From an uncultured Clostridia bacterium (GTDB lineage Bacteria; Bacillota; Clostridia; Christensenellales; Aristaeellaceae), in assembly GCA_934667105.1 (NCBI GenBank), contig CAKULG010000023.1, forward strand, positions 1-33,692: DNA of 33,692 nucleotides. Direction: 5' to 3'. Every line of letters starts with the position of its first letter. The stretch's first letter is position 1. A program made the position numbers and the translations under genes. The notes under the pieces are model-generated. The model made no database searches and had not been told where the DNA came from. It was given only the letters and a program-made list of their open reading frames with translations. Positions 8,337 to 15,840 of this stretch are shown one piece after another.

Positions 8337-9173
8337 TCAGCGGCGGGCGCGGTACAACTCGGTTAAAATCTCCACCACATGGGCCACTGCGTCCTCCTCA
8401 TTGGAGCGAACGATGTAATCGGCGCAGGCGGTGGCGAAGGAATCGCCGTTGGCGGGCACGAAGCCCTTGGCGGCCGCCTGAAGCATTTCCACATCGTTAT
8501 AGCCGTCGCCCACGGCGTAAACGTCCTCATGACGGATTTCCAGCGCATCGGCCAATTGCAGCAGGGCGGTTCCCTTATCCACGCCCTTGCGCAGCACTTC
8601 CAGGAAGCCGCCAGTGGTGGGCAGGAAGGAAATTTCCGGGTATTGGCGCAGGAAGGCCTGCACCTGGGCGATGCGCTCGGGCTGGCCGCCGATCATCACC
8701 TTCGCCCAAGGCCGCGGGGCCTGGGCGGGGTCCTCCACCGTTTCAAAGGGGATAAACTGGCTGGTGAAGTGATGCTCGGTTTTTTCCGTCAGATGCAGGG
8801 CGTAGCTTTTTTCAAAGGGGTAAAATTCCACGCTCACATCGGGAAACGCCTCGCCCACCGCACGCATGGGGGCCACGCCCTCGTCGCCGATGCCGTTGTT
8901 CACCACGATTTTTTTGCTTTCGTAGTCGTAAGCCATGCCGCCGTTGGCCAGCAACACGGGGGCGTTGATAATCTCCCGTGAATAAGCGTGGAAGCCCAGA
9001 TAGCACCGCCCGGTGCATACGGTGAAGCGGCCGCCGTTTTCCTGGAAAAAGTGCAGCGCCTTTTTCACGCCGGGGGTCACCTGTTTGGCCTCGGGCACCA
9101 GAGTGCCGTCAAAATCGCTGGCCAGCAGCACGCCCTCGAAAAGGCCGCGCGCTTTTTTTATGCCTTGATCCAT
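8337..9173 (-). CDS. Cof-type HAD-superfamily sugar phosphatase
   Basis: The 278-residue protein shows the HAD motifs in order: DFDGT (residues 20-24, with the nucleophile Asp20), FTVCTGR (motif II), a lysine in the VLRKGVDKG stretch, and GDGYNDVEM (motif IV). The inserted cap domain and overall length are those of Cof/YidA-type (class IIB) phosphatases, which mostly act on sugar phosphates or related small phosphoesters in the cytoplasm. Its start lies inside the end of the DapA-like gene, with a 16-base overlap, so the two are translationally linked and probably work in one pathway. A GGAGGAGG sits ten bases upstream of the ATG. The substrate is not determinable from sequence. Downstream there is only a T-run without a clear stem. 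Confidence 0.87.
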   Translation of the reverse strand: MDQGIKKARGLFEGVLLASDFDGTLVPEAKQVTPGVKKALHFFQENGGRFTVCTGRCYLGFHAYSREIINAPVLLANGGMAYDYESKKIVVNNGIGDEGVAPMRAVGEAFPDVSVEFYPFEKSYALHLTEKTEHHFTSQFIPFETVEDPAQAPRPWAKVMIGGQPERIAQVQAFLRQYPEISFLPTTGGFLEVLRKGVDKGTALLQLADALEIRHEDVYAVGDGYNDVEMLQAAAKGFVPANGDSFATACADYIVRSNEEDAVAHVVEILTELYRARR

Positions 9174-10075
9174 GTGCGAAGCTCCTCCTCCATTATCAGC
9201 AAATCGTCGATGGCGTGTCGGTCCAGGGGCCCGAAGCGCTTCGCCGCGTCGATGGAGCGGCAGCGGAGCTCCATGGGAATGCCTAGCAGATTCATATGAT
9301 ACTTAACCGCGGCGGGGTGGCCGCACCCCTCCACCAGCGACATGACGGAGAGCATGGCGGAAAGCCGCCGGGCCTTTTCGGGCTGGGATTGATAATGGGT
9401 GTAAAGCCAACGCAGCAGATCGGGATGATAATTGGCCATGATGCCGCTGAAGCCGTCCGCCCCGGTTTTCAGGGTTTCCAGGAAAGTGGCGCAATTGGCG
9501 TTGAACAGTTGAATGCGGCTCTTGAGCAACTCCACGCGCCGGGCGATGAGCGCCGCGTCGCAGCAGGTATCTTTAATGAAATGGAAGCGCCCGGTTTCCA
9601 CCATGGCCAGCAGCACCTTTTCGGAAAGCAGCCGCTTATAGGGGCAGGGGCATTCGTACATGCCGAAGGGGATACCGGGAACCGCGTCCAAGATGCGGCG
9701 CATGTTGGCGATCAGCACGTCGTCGCTTTCCTCCGGCCCGGCCAGGCGATTGGAGATCATCACCACCGCGTCCACCCCCGTGGCGGCGACGCGGCGCAGC
9801 TCCCGAATCTGATCCTCGATCTTATCGGAGATGTGGCCGGAAGCCACCACGCACATCCGCCCCGCGGCGGCCTGAACCACCCGGGCGGCCAGCCACTCCC
9901 GCTCGTCCTCCGTCAGGAAGAACATTTCGCTGGATTGGCACACCGCGAACACGCCGTCGCAGCCGCTGGCGGCGTAGAATTCCACGATCTGGTCTACGGC
10001 CGCGTAATCCACCTGATTATCCGGCGTGAAGGGGGTAATCATAACCGGATAGATTCCCTTGGCGATTTTACCCAT
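9158..10075 (-). CDS. DapA/N-acetylneuraminate lyase family aldolase or dehydratase
   Basis: This 305-residue TIM-barrel protein belongs to the class I pyruvate-type lyase family. The Schiff-base lysine is K168 in FHFIKDT, and the conserved tyrosine is Y140 in GMYECPCPY. The usual pyruvate-binding GTTGE segment is replaced by CQSSEMFFLT. It is therefore unlikely to be the housekeeping dihydrodipicolinate synthase and more likely cleaves or dehydrates a sugar-derived 2-keto acid. The position between an AraC regulator and a HAD phosphatase, within a transporter/glycosidase locus, supports a catabolic role. AAGGGA precedes the ATG by nine bases. Only about 50 bases separate it from the AraC stop and no terminator lies between, so AraC, lyase and phosphatase are probably one transcript. 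Confidence 0.85.
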   Translation of the reverse strand: MGKIAKGIYPVMITPFTPDNQVDYAAVDQIVEFYAASGCDGVFAVCQSSEMFFLTEDEREWLAARVVQAAAGRMCVVASGHISDKIEDQIRELRRVAATGVDAVVMISNRLAGPEESDDVLIANMRRILDAVPGIPFGMYECPCPYKRLLSEKVLLAMVETGRFHFIKDTCCDAALIARRVELLKSRIQLFNANCATFLETLKTGADGFSGIMANYHPDLLRWLYTHYQSQPEKARRLSAMLSVMSLVEGCGHPAAVKYHMNLLGIPMELRCRSIDAAKRFGPLDRHAIDDLLIMEEELRTWIKA

Positions 10076-10125
10076 GCTTTCAGATCCCTTGCTTTTTTAT
10101 TAAGCGTTTCGCAACGCCGATTTTC

Positions 10126-11037
10126 TTAATAGGAGTAATGCGAGCGGCGGAAAAGCGCGGGAGGCATGCCCTCCTGGCTTTTGAAAAACTTGCTGAAGCT
10201 GTATACGCTGCCATAGCCCAGCGTGGCGGCGATATCCTGCACGCTGCGATCGGAATACAGCAGGAATTCCTGGGCCTTTTTATGCTTGAGCTGCTTTATC
10301 AGGCCGCCGCAGGAGGTGCCGAATTCTTTAAAGACGATGCGGTTGATCTGCCGCTTGCTCAGATGCAGCACCCCCGCCACGTCCATCGTGGTGATATTCA
10401 GGGAAAGGTGATCGTTGATGTAGCTCTCAATTTCGTCCACCCGCTTATCGATACGCTGAATGCTGGAATTCGCCCGGGGGGCGGCGCTGATCTGCCGCTC
10501 ATAGGCCAGGGTGATCTGGAAAAGCAGCGAACCGATCAGATCCTTATAGCCCAGGCTGCGGCGGGCCAATTCCTCGCTGATGCGCTGATAAAGGCTGAAA
10601 ATCCCGTCCGCCTGCTGAATCACCGCCACATCCAGCACCATGCCCTGATCGGGCCGGTTGTAGAGGGACTGATTCTCCATCAGCCGGTACGCCATGGAAA
10701 TTTTCTGCGCGTCGGGGCTGCTGTACACCATTTCATGCTGCACGTTTTCCCGGATGAAAATGGTATCGCCTGCGTTGATGGGAAATTCCCGGCCGTCCAC
10801 CAGGCGGTAGGTCACCGTGCCCTTGGTGCATAAATGCGTTTCGCAGAAGGAATGGCTGTGGAATTTGGGATAATCCTTCGTGTGCGGAACGTCAGGCTTT
10901 TCGGCCTTCGGCTCCGCCACGGGAAAGGCCGCCCACAGCATTTCCAGCGTTAAATCATTAAGCTGAAAGAAAATCCGCTCATTGGTCATAAATTTGTTCA
11001 ACGTTTGCGCGTTATCGAAAATGAAGCCGCTTTCCAT
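10126..11037 (-). CDS. AraC-family transcriptional regulator with N-terminal cupin domain
   Basis: The 303-residue protein has a cupin sensor domain with metal-ligand-like histidines H60, H62 and H101 (FHSHSF ... NVQHEM). The C-terminal double helix-turn-helix of the AraC/XylS family begins around residue 205 (DVAGVLHLSKRQINRIVFKEFG, then DIAATLGYGSVYSFSKFFKSQ). The cupin part probably binds a sugar inducer. It has its own promoter and lies between the transporter operon and the glycosidase gene. The promoters of those two share an 11-base motif next to the -35 box, which makes this protein the natural candidate activator. GGAAGGGAG precedes the start. Confidence 0.9.
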   Translation of the reverse strand: MESGFIFDNAQTLNKFMTNERIFFQLNDLTLEMLWAAFPVAEPKAEKPDVPHTKDYPKFHSHSFCETHLCTKGTVTYRLVDGREFPINAGDTIFIRENVQHEMVYSSPDAQKISMAYRLMENQSLYNRPDQGMVLDVAVIQQADGIFSLYQRISEELARRSLGYKDLIGSLLFQITLAYERQISAAPRANSSIQRIDKRVDEIESYINDHLSLNITTMDVAGVLHLSKRQINRIVFKEFGTSCGGLIKQLKHKKAQEFLLYSDRSVQDIAATLGYGSVYSFSKFFKSQEGMPPALFRRSHYSY

Positions 11038-11116
11038 GCGTTCTCGCTCCCTTCCGGGCTGTATTCCGGCGGCCCGTTAGTGGCCCGGGGCTGCGCGCCC
11101 CCTTGTCTCTGCTATC

Positions 11117-11145
11117 ACTATACACGAGTTATAGGGGCTTTGCAA
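11117..11145 (-). promoter_or_regulatory. Promoter of the AraC-lyase-phosphatase transcript
   Basis: On the minus strand, TTGCAA (11145-11140), 17 bases, TATAGT (11122-11117). It lacks the shared motif seen at the transporter and glycosidase promoters, so the regulator gene is probably controlled differently. Confidence 0.65.
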
Positions 11146-11185
11146 GCAAGAAATGGAACAATTCTTTATCCAAAACGGACATCAA

Positions 11186-11224
11186 AGAAAGAAAAAAATG
11201 GAAAGCTGTCGAGGCTTTCCATTT
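11186..11224 (-). terminator. Intrinsic terminator after the GH36-like gene
   Basis: On the minus strand AAATGGAAAGC (11224-11214) pairs perfectly with GCTTTCCATTT (11206-11196), with a 7-base loop, followed by TTTTTCTTTC. It isolates the glycosidase transcript from the AraC gene. Confidence 0.85.
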
Positions 11225-11254
11225 GAGGCGTGGGGAAGCGCATAGAATAATCCC

Positions 11255-12865
11255 TTACAGGCTTTCGCCGTCGAAGAGAACGGCGACGTCGTCCGCGAAC
11301 CAATCATAGTGAATTTCCTGGCCGTTGAGCAGCCAGCGTTCGGGACAGATGTTTTCCATCCAGTCCAGAGGGATCAGCGCATCCCGCTGCACGGAATTAC
11401 GGGCGTAGGCCTGACGCAGTTCCTCCAGACCCGCCGCGTCCAGCGCCTTGGGGTTGCAGGAAACAAATAACGGCGTGCCGCTTTTGGAAAGAATATCCAG
11501 CCATTGGCGCACCAGCTTCCAGGGCAGTTCCCCAGTAATGCCCACGCAATCTGCGTCCACGGCATAGAAAGCATCGTGCTGCATCATGCGGAAGGCCAGG
11601 GTGTTCACGCCCATGCGTCGGGTAATATCCCAATTCTTCCCGTTAATATCCGCGCCGGTGCGGTTCAACTCCGCCAGCCCGGCGATAAGATGCGAAATGG
11701 TGGCGCAGCCGATGAGCGTCACATTCGGGCCCGCCGCCTGACGAACGGCTCGATAAAAGCCAAGGATGATCTCGGCGGAGGTTTTGGAGCGGTCATGGAA
11801 ATGCCAGCCGTCCGCTGCAATCACATAGGGGATTTTATAGCCCCGGCGGCCCAGAATATCCTGGGTGGAGCAATCGAACTTGATAAGCTGATAGCCCCAA
11901 TCCACGAAGCGGCGGGTGGTGCGGCGAATGTATTCCAGCACCTCGGGATGAGAGGGATCCAGGAAATTGGCGTTATAGGGTAAATGCCAATCCCCCGGCA
12001 GGCCGCAGACCTGCCCTTCATCGCAGATATACCGCACCCAAATTCCCGGGCGCGCGCCCTGGGCCCGGATGGCGGCGGCCAGGCCCGCCATATCGGGAAA
12101 AGCGTCGTTGCCCCGATCCCACGGCCCGTTTTTGGGATGGGGCGACCAGCCGTCGTCGATCACCATAAAGGGCGGATTTTTATTGCCTTGGCACATGCGG
12201 GCGGCCATCTGCGCATCCTGGATGATTTCCTGGTGGGAACTGATCCCATAGGCGTAATACCAATTGTTCGCGCCGTAAACCGGGGCGGCGGGAAGCAGGG
12301 GCCGGGGGCACATGGCGCGGCAGAAACGCTGGCCCGCCTCGAAGGCGGTGCAATCCGCATAAGCGCGGAAAATAATTTCCGCCGCCAGCAGCGTGCGTCC
12401 GCCCAGAATCACGCCCTCGCCGCCGCAGCGAATATCCAGCCACAGGGTGATCCCCGCTGCGTCGTATTGCCAGAAGCACAGCGCCCCGGGTTGGGTTTTC
12501 ACGCCGAAGCCCTCGGTAAGGCGGCCCTGGCGCTGCTGCTCCGCATCCGTTCCATTGGAAACCAGCATAAACCAAGGCATGCACCGTTCGGGCACGACGC
12601 CGCGCCATTCCAGAGCGCCCCCCGCCCGCTCCCAGGCGTCGCCGTAAATGCGCACGGGCTCCCGGCGCTTTTCCGCCTCCGTGAAGCGCCAGCGCAGGCG
12701 CAGATAGCGCAGGGGCGTATTTTCCGCCTGGATTTCCGCCCGGAGAACATCGCCGTGCAGCGTTATGGAAAAGCGCGCGTCCGCCCATACGCCCTGGGGC
12801 GCGGAAAAGGATTGCCGCCCCTCCTGGGCGTAAAGCGTCGCAAAATCGGGAAGCCGCGTAATCAC
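11255..12865 (-). CDS. GH36-like alpha-galactosidase-family glycoside hydrolase
   Basis: The protein is 536 residues from a GTG start. After an N-terminal beta-rich part comes a TIM barrel with DDGW (residues 237-240). The strand ending LIKFD carries the probable nucleophile D331, and RTGADI supplies the probable acid/base D406. This arrangement matches clan GH-D enzymes (GH36 and relatives), which release alpha-linked galactose or N-acetylgalactosamine. There is no signal peptide, so it should act in the cytoplasm on imported oligosaccharides. I chose GTG at 12865 because the promoter (12906-12934) lies inside the longer open frame, and an AAGGAAGAAGG precedes the GTG. Substrate and linkage remain inferred. 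Confidence 0.85.
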   Translation of the reverse strand: MITRLPDFATLYAQEGRQSFSAPQGVWADARFSITLHGDVLRAEIQAENTPLRYLRLRWRFTEAEKRREPVRIYGDAWERAGGALEWRGVVPERCMPWFMLVSNGTDAEQQRQGRLTEGFGVKTQPGALCFWQYDAAGITLWLDIRCGGEGVILGGRTLLAAEIIFRAYADCTAFEAGQRFCRAMCPRPLLPAAPVYGANNWYYAYGISSHQEIIQDAQMAARMCQGNKNPPFMVIDDGWSPHPKNGPWDRGNDAFPDMAGLAAAIRAQGARPGIWVRYICDEGQVCGLPGDWHLPYNANFLDPSHPEVLEYIRRTTRRFVDWGYQLIKFDCSTQDILGRRGYKIPYVIAADGWHFHDRSKTSAEIILGFYRAVRQAAGPNVTLIGCATISHLIAGLAELNRTGADINGKNWDITRRMGVNTLAFRMMQHDAFYAVDADCVGITGELPWKLVRQWLDILSKSGTPLFVSCNPKALDAAGLEELRQAYARNSVQRDALIPLDWMENICPERWLLNGQEIHYDWFADDVAVLFDGESL

Positions 12866-12905
12866 AGGGCCTTCTTCCTTTCCATGCGTAGAATATATCA
12901 TTATC

Positions 12906-12934
12906 ATTATAAAGACGTTCGCGGGCTTTTTCAA
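12906..12934 (-). promoter_or_regulatory. Promoter of the GH36-like gene
   Basis: On the minus strand, TTGAAA (12934-12929), 17 bases, TATAAT (12911-12906). Predicted start near 12899, about 34 bases ahead of the GTG start codon. Confidence 0.85.
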
Positions 12935-12938
12935 TGCG

Positions 12939-12949
12939 TGAACGGGACA
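12939..12949 (-). promoter_or_regulatory. Candidate regulator site, second copy of the shared motif
   Basis: The minus strand reads TGTCCCGTTCA, ending four bases before TTGAAA. It matches 10 of 11 bases of the site at 8247-8257 with identical spacing to the promoter. Confidence 0.5.
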
Positions 12950-12996
12950 TTCCTTGTTTCGATTGAAACATTCGCGGGCGGGCGCGCCGCGCCCTC

Positions 12997-13025
12997 TTGC
13001 GGGCAGGGAAAAAAGCGCGTATAAT
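12997..13025 (+). promoter_or_regulatory. Probable promoter of the 84-residue protein gene
   Basis: TTGCGG (12997-13002), 17 bases, TATAAT (13020-13025), about 47 bases before the ATG. It is divergent from the GH36-like promoter and does not overlap it. Confidence 0.6.
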
Positions 13026-13072
13026 CAAGCGTGCCGGACGCGGCGCGCCCGGCAGAATGAAGGAAAAGGGGA

Positions 13073-13327
13073 ATGCTGCTTATGGAGCAGGATATTTCCA
13101 AGTACGTGGAACAGATTGTGGAAAAGCTTACGGGCGATGAAAAGCTGATTGAAAAATTCAAGAGCAACCCGGTGAAAACGGTGACTGATCTGCTGAACAT
13201 CAAGCTGGACGAGGACGCGATCAACGCCATCGTGACGGCCGTGAAGGGCAAGATCGATCTGGACAGCCTGAAGGCTCAGGCGGAGAGCGTGCTGGGCGGT
13301 CTGAGCGGGCTGTTTGGGAAAAAGTAA
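13073..13327 (+). CDS. Small acidic-helical protein of unknown function
   Basis: This is an 84-residue protein I cannot assign to a characterised family. The first half is rich in charged helix-forming residues (KLTGDEKLIEKFKSNPVKTV). A LLNIKLDEDAINAIV stretch follows, and the protein ends in a glycine-rich tail, LGGLSGLFGKK. Similar small proteins with a GG..FGKK tail occur in Clostridia, to my recollection. The pattern of helices followed by a glycine-rich end loosely recalls Nif11-type leader peptides, but no maturation enzyme or exporter is nearby. AAGGAAAAGGGG lies just ahead of the ATG at 13073; an alternative ATG at 13082 is possible. It has its own promoter and a strong terminator, so it is likely a real, separately expressed gene. 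Confidence 0.75.
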   Translation: MLLMEQDISKYVEQIVEKLTGDEKLIEKFKSNPVKTVTDLLNIKLDEDAINAIVTAVKGKIDLDSLKAQAESVLGGLSGLFGKK

Positions 13328-13336
13328 GCGTGGAAC

Positions 13337-13378
13337 AAAAGAGCTTCCCTGCCGGAAAATGGCGGGGAAGCTCTTTTT
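13337..13378. terminator. Bidirectional intrinsic terminator
   Basis: GAGCTTCCCTGCC (13341-13353) pairs with GGCGGGGAAGCTC (13361-13373), one T-G wobble, 7-base loop. AAAA lies before the stem and TTTTTT after it, so it can stop transcription of both the 84-residue gene (+) and the convergent glycosidase gene (-). Confidence 0.88.
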
Positions 13379-13383
13379 TGCAT

Positions 13384-14628
13384 TTAAGGCGCTTGCAGCT
13401 GCGCCGAGGTTCCAAAGCCGATCATGCTGTACAGGTTCCGCACGCTGCTGCCGGTGCGGTTCAGGCGTTTGCCCATGAAAACCAGGGCCGCCGTGCCGCC
13501 GCCATCCAGGTTCAGCGCCTCCACTACGCCCTTTTCCAGCATTTTTTCCGCCACCCAGTTCATGTATACGCCCCGGCAATCATCTGTGCGGCCGTTCACC
13601 GCCACGATGAAATAATGATAGGGGGCGATCATACCCAGCGCCATGCGCGGCTCGCGGTAATGATAATAATTCGCCTGCTGCATATGATCGCTGAGCTGTC
13701 CCTCCGAAATCAGCACGGGGCCGAAGGAATACACGTCCGTCGCGCCCATATCCAGATATTCCTGGGCGGTATGCGCGTCGCTTTTATAGGTTTTCATGCT
13801 GCCATCCTGAAAAACGGCCAGCGTTTCCAAATTGGGAAACGCTTTTTTATCGGCGGCGTAGGTTTTCTGCTTGAGAATCTGGCCGTTGCGGATAATGATG
13901 CCGGTGCAGTTGCCGCCCTGGGCGCGGGTGCCGAAATGATCGTCGGATATGCCCAGCACCACCTGGTTTTCCGTGGCCAGCTTCACGGGATGAACGCCCA
14001 CCAGGCTTTTGCCGTTTTTGCCGTAATGCAGATAGCTGGTCAGCGGCGTTTCGGGGCTGCACAGAATATCCGCTTCCAGCCACATATTTTTATTCTGCGC
14101 GTCCCAATAGCGGCGAATGGTGATGGAGAGGGAGGCGGAAATGTAAAGCCACAGGCCGTCCTCCTCATTTTCATAAACGAATTCTTCGCTGTCCGCCTCC
14201 GGGGCGAGGAAGCCCTCCGCCGTCAGCGGCGGCAGCGCGGGGGAGACCTCCGGCCCCTTCACGGGGATGGGCGTGGGCGCGGGGGTGGGAACGGGGGAGG
14301 CCTTGGGAGCGGTATCCGTTTTCACCGCGTCCCCGGAATAAACCAGGGCTTGCAGCGTGGCGTCGGCCACGCCGGTTTCCTCCAGGCCGTTGAGCTTTTG
14401 CAGGTTTTTAACGCGCTCCACCATTACCTTGTTATATTGATCGGAAACGTTCTGGCTGGTAAAGTAGCCCAGCCAATACATGGCCAGCTTCAGGCGGGTT
14501 ACGTCCTCGCCCGAATCCCCTTCCTGAAGGGTGCGGTATTCCTCGCCCAGGGCTGCCGGGGCCAGCAGCGCAAGGCACAGCAGGCAGCACAGCGCGGCCC
14601 GGGCCGCGGCTTTCATCCAATGCTTCAA
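13384..14628 (-). CDS. Secreted phosphodiester glycosidase (NAGPA domain) with peptidoglycan-binding domain
   Basis: The protein is 414 residues from a TTG start. A signal peptide (about residues 5-28, ending PAALG) leads into a PG_binding_1-like domain (about 31-100, LQEGDSGEDVTRLKLAMYWL). A Pro/Thr-rich linker follows, then a C-terminal NAGPA/phosphodiester glycosidase domain containing LNLDGGG (372-378), its signature. It should act outside the membrane on the cell wall, removing sugar from a glycosyl phosphodiester; the true substrate in bacteria is poorly known. I prefer TTG at 14628 because AAAGGAG lies seven bases upstream. The ATG at 14616 has that site 19 bases away. It follows the pot operon, but a terminator lies between, so it probably has its own unseen promoter or relies on read-through. 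Confidence 0.85.
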   Translation of the reverse strand: MKHWMKAAARAALCCLLCLALLAPAALGEEYRTLQEGDSGEDVTRLKLAMYWLGYFTSQNVSDQYNKVMVERVKNLQKLNGLEETGVADATLQALVYSGDAVKTDTAPKASPVPTPAPTPIPVKGPEVSPALPPLTAEGFLAPEADSEEFVYENEEDGLWLYISASLSITIRRYWDAQNKNMWLEADILCSPETPLTSYLHYGKNGKSLVGVHPVKLATENQVVLGISDDHFGTRAQGGNCTGIIIRNGQILKQKTYAADKKAFPNLETLAVFQDGSMKTYKSDAHTAQEYLDMGATDVYSFGPVLISEGQLSDHMQQANYYHYREPRMALGMIAPYHYFIVAVNGRTDDCRGVYMNWVAEKMLEKGVVEALNLDGGGTAALVFMGKRLNRTGSSVRNLYSMIGFGTSAQLQAP

Positions 14629-14650
14629 GAGCGTTCTCCTTTCTTCTTTC

Positions 14651-14696
14651 AAAAATAAGGCGTACCCGAAGGCGAACGAACCGCCCTCGGGTATGC
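14651..14696 (-). terminator. Intrinsic terminator of the polyamine transporter operon
   Basis: On the minus strand GCATACCCGA (14696-14687) pairs with TCGGGTACGC (14669-14660, one wobble), and CGCC pairs with GGCG internally with one mismatch. CTTATTTTT follows at 14659-14651. Confidence 0.8.
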
Positions 14697-14720
14697 AACG
14701 GATGGAAGGAGAAAATTCAT

Positions 14721-15836
14721 TCAGTTGATTTTGATGTTTTCCCACAGGGTGTTGATGTAATCCAGGGTTTTCGCATCTAAATTCTTATAGGCGTACTGGT
14801 TATATTTTTCCGCGAAATCGGCGATTTCGGGATACAGCACGGCCATGGCCTCCTCGCCCATATCCTCGATATAAGCGGGGCTGGTATACACCGCCTTATT
14901 GGGGGAGGCGTAGTAGGTGTATTCCGCGTTGGCGATGGCAGGCTCCTCGGAGAGCATGTAATTGATGAAGCGCTCCGCCAGCTCCTGATTGCGGCAGCAG
15001 GTGGGAATGCACATGGCGTCGATGTAGTAATTGGTGGGATCGGGATAATAGAAGCGCAGATCAACGCTTTCCGCCTGGGCGTCCAGCATGGTGAAGTAAT
15101 CCCCGGCGTAATACGCGCCGATCGCCGCTTCGCCCGATTCCATCAGATTATAAATTTCATCCATCACCAGGCCGTAGCGCAGGGGCTTTTGCCGCATCAG
15201 CTCGTCAAAGGCCTGATCCCAGACGGCGGGATCGGTGGTGTTCACATCCAGGCCCAGCTTATACATGGCGGTGCCGAAAGCGTCCCGGGAGTTATTGAAT
15301 TGCAGAATGCCGCCCTTGTATTTTTCATTCCACATCAACTCCCACCCTGTAGCGTCGGCGGGATCCACCTTATTGGCGTTGTAGATGATGCCCACGATGC
15401 CGTAGGTGTAGGGAACGGAATACTTGTTGTCTGGGTCGTAATACAGGCCGTGGAAGCTGTCGTCGATATTGGCGTAATTGGGGATATTCTCAAAATTCAG
15501 GGGCAGCAGCATATTGGCCTGGGCCATCCGGGCAATCATATAATCGGAGGGGATAATCACGTCGTAGCTCACCGCGCCGGTGCTCAACTTGGCGAACATA
15601 TCCTCGTTGCTGGCGAAGGTTTCGTAATTCACCTTCACTTTTTTGCCATAGGTCTGCTCATACCACTTTTCGAATTCACGAATCGTGTAGAAGGAGCCCT
15701 CGCTGCCGTCGGAAATATATTCGCCCCAGTTGTACACGTTCAGCGTCAGCGTTTCATCCGCGCCGCAGCCCGTCATGCACAGGCACAGACCCGCCAGCAG
15801 GGAAAGGAGCATCAGCAGGGAAAGCAGCTTTTTCAT
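14721..15836 (-). CDS. potD: Spermidine/putrescine-binding lipoprotein PotD
   Basis: The protein has 371 residues. The leader MKKLLSLLMLLSLLAGLCLC ends in a lipobox-like MTGC with Cys24 as the probable lipid-anchored residue, so this is an extracellular lipoprotein. The mature part begins LNVYNWGEYI, the start typical of PotD/PotF polyamine-binding proteins, and matches their usual length. It delivers polyamine to PotB-PotC. It is the last gene of the operon and starts four bases after the potC stop. GGAGG lies nine bases before the ATG at 15836, which is preferred over an ATG eight codons upstream that overlaps potC. Whether spermidine or putrescine is favoured cannot be told. Confidence 0.92.
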   Translation of the reverse strand: MKKLLSLLMLLSLLAGLCLCMTGCGADETLTLNVYNWGEYISDGSEGSFYTIREFEKWYEQTYGKKVKVNYETFASNEDMFAKLSTGAVSYDVIIPSDYMIARMAQANMLLPLNFENIPNYANIDDSFHGLYYDPDNKYSVPYTYGIVGIIYNANKVDPADATGWELMWNEKYKGGILQFNNSRDAFGTAMYKLGLDVNTTDPAVWDQAFDELMRQKPLRYGLVMDEIYNLMESGEAAIGAYYAGDYFTMLDAQAESVDLRFYYPDPTNYYIDAMCIPTCCRNQELAERFINYMLSEEPAIANAEYTYYASPNKAVYTSPAYIEDMGEEAMAVLYPEIADFAEKYNQYAYKNLDAKTLDYINTLWENIKIN

Positions 15837-15840
15837 CGGT

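Noticed and set aside
10076..10125. Hairpin GCGTT/AACGC between the AraC and lyase genes as a terminator
   Set aside because: The stem is only five base pairs and no T-run follows it on the minus strand; read-through is more likely.
12866..12934. 23-codon extension of the GH36-like protein from a TTG
   Set aside because: Its first codons coincide with the -35 and -10 boxes of an excellent promoter, so they cannot be in the transcript.
12929..12949. Possible catabolite (cre) site at the GH36-like promoter
   Set aside because: The central CG and flanking bases do not fit the TGWAANCGNTNWCA consensus on either strand.
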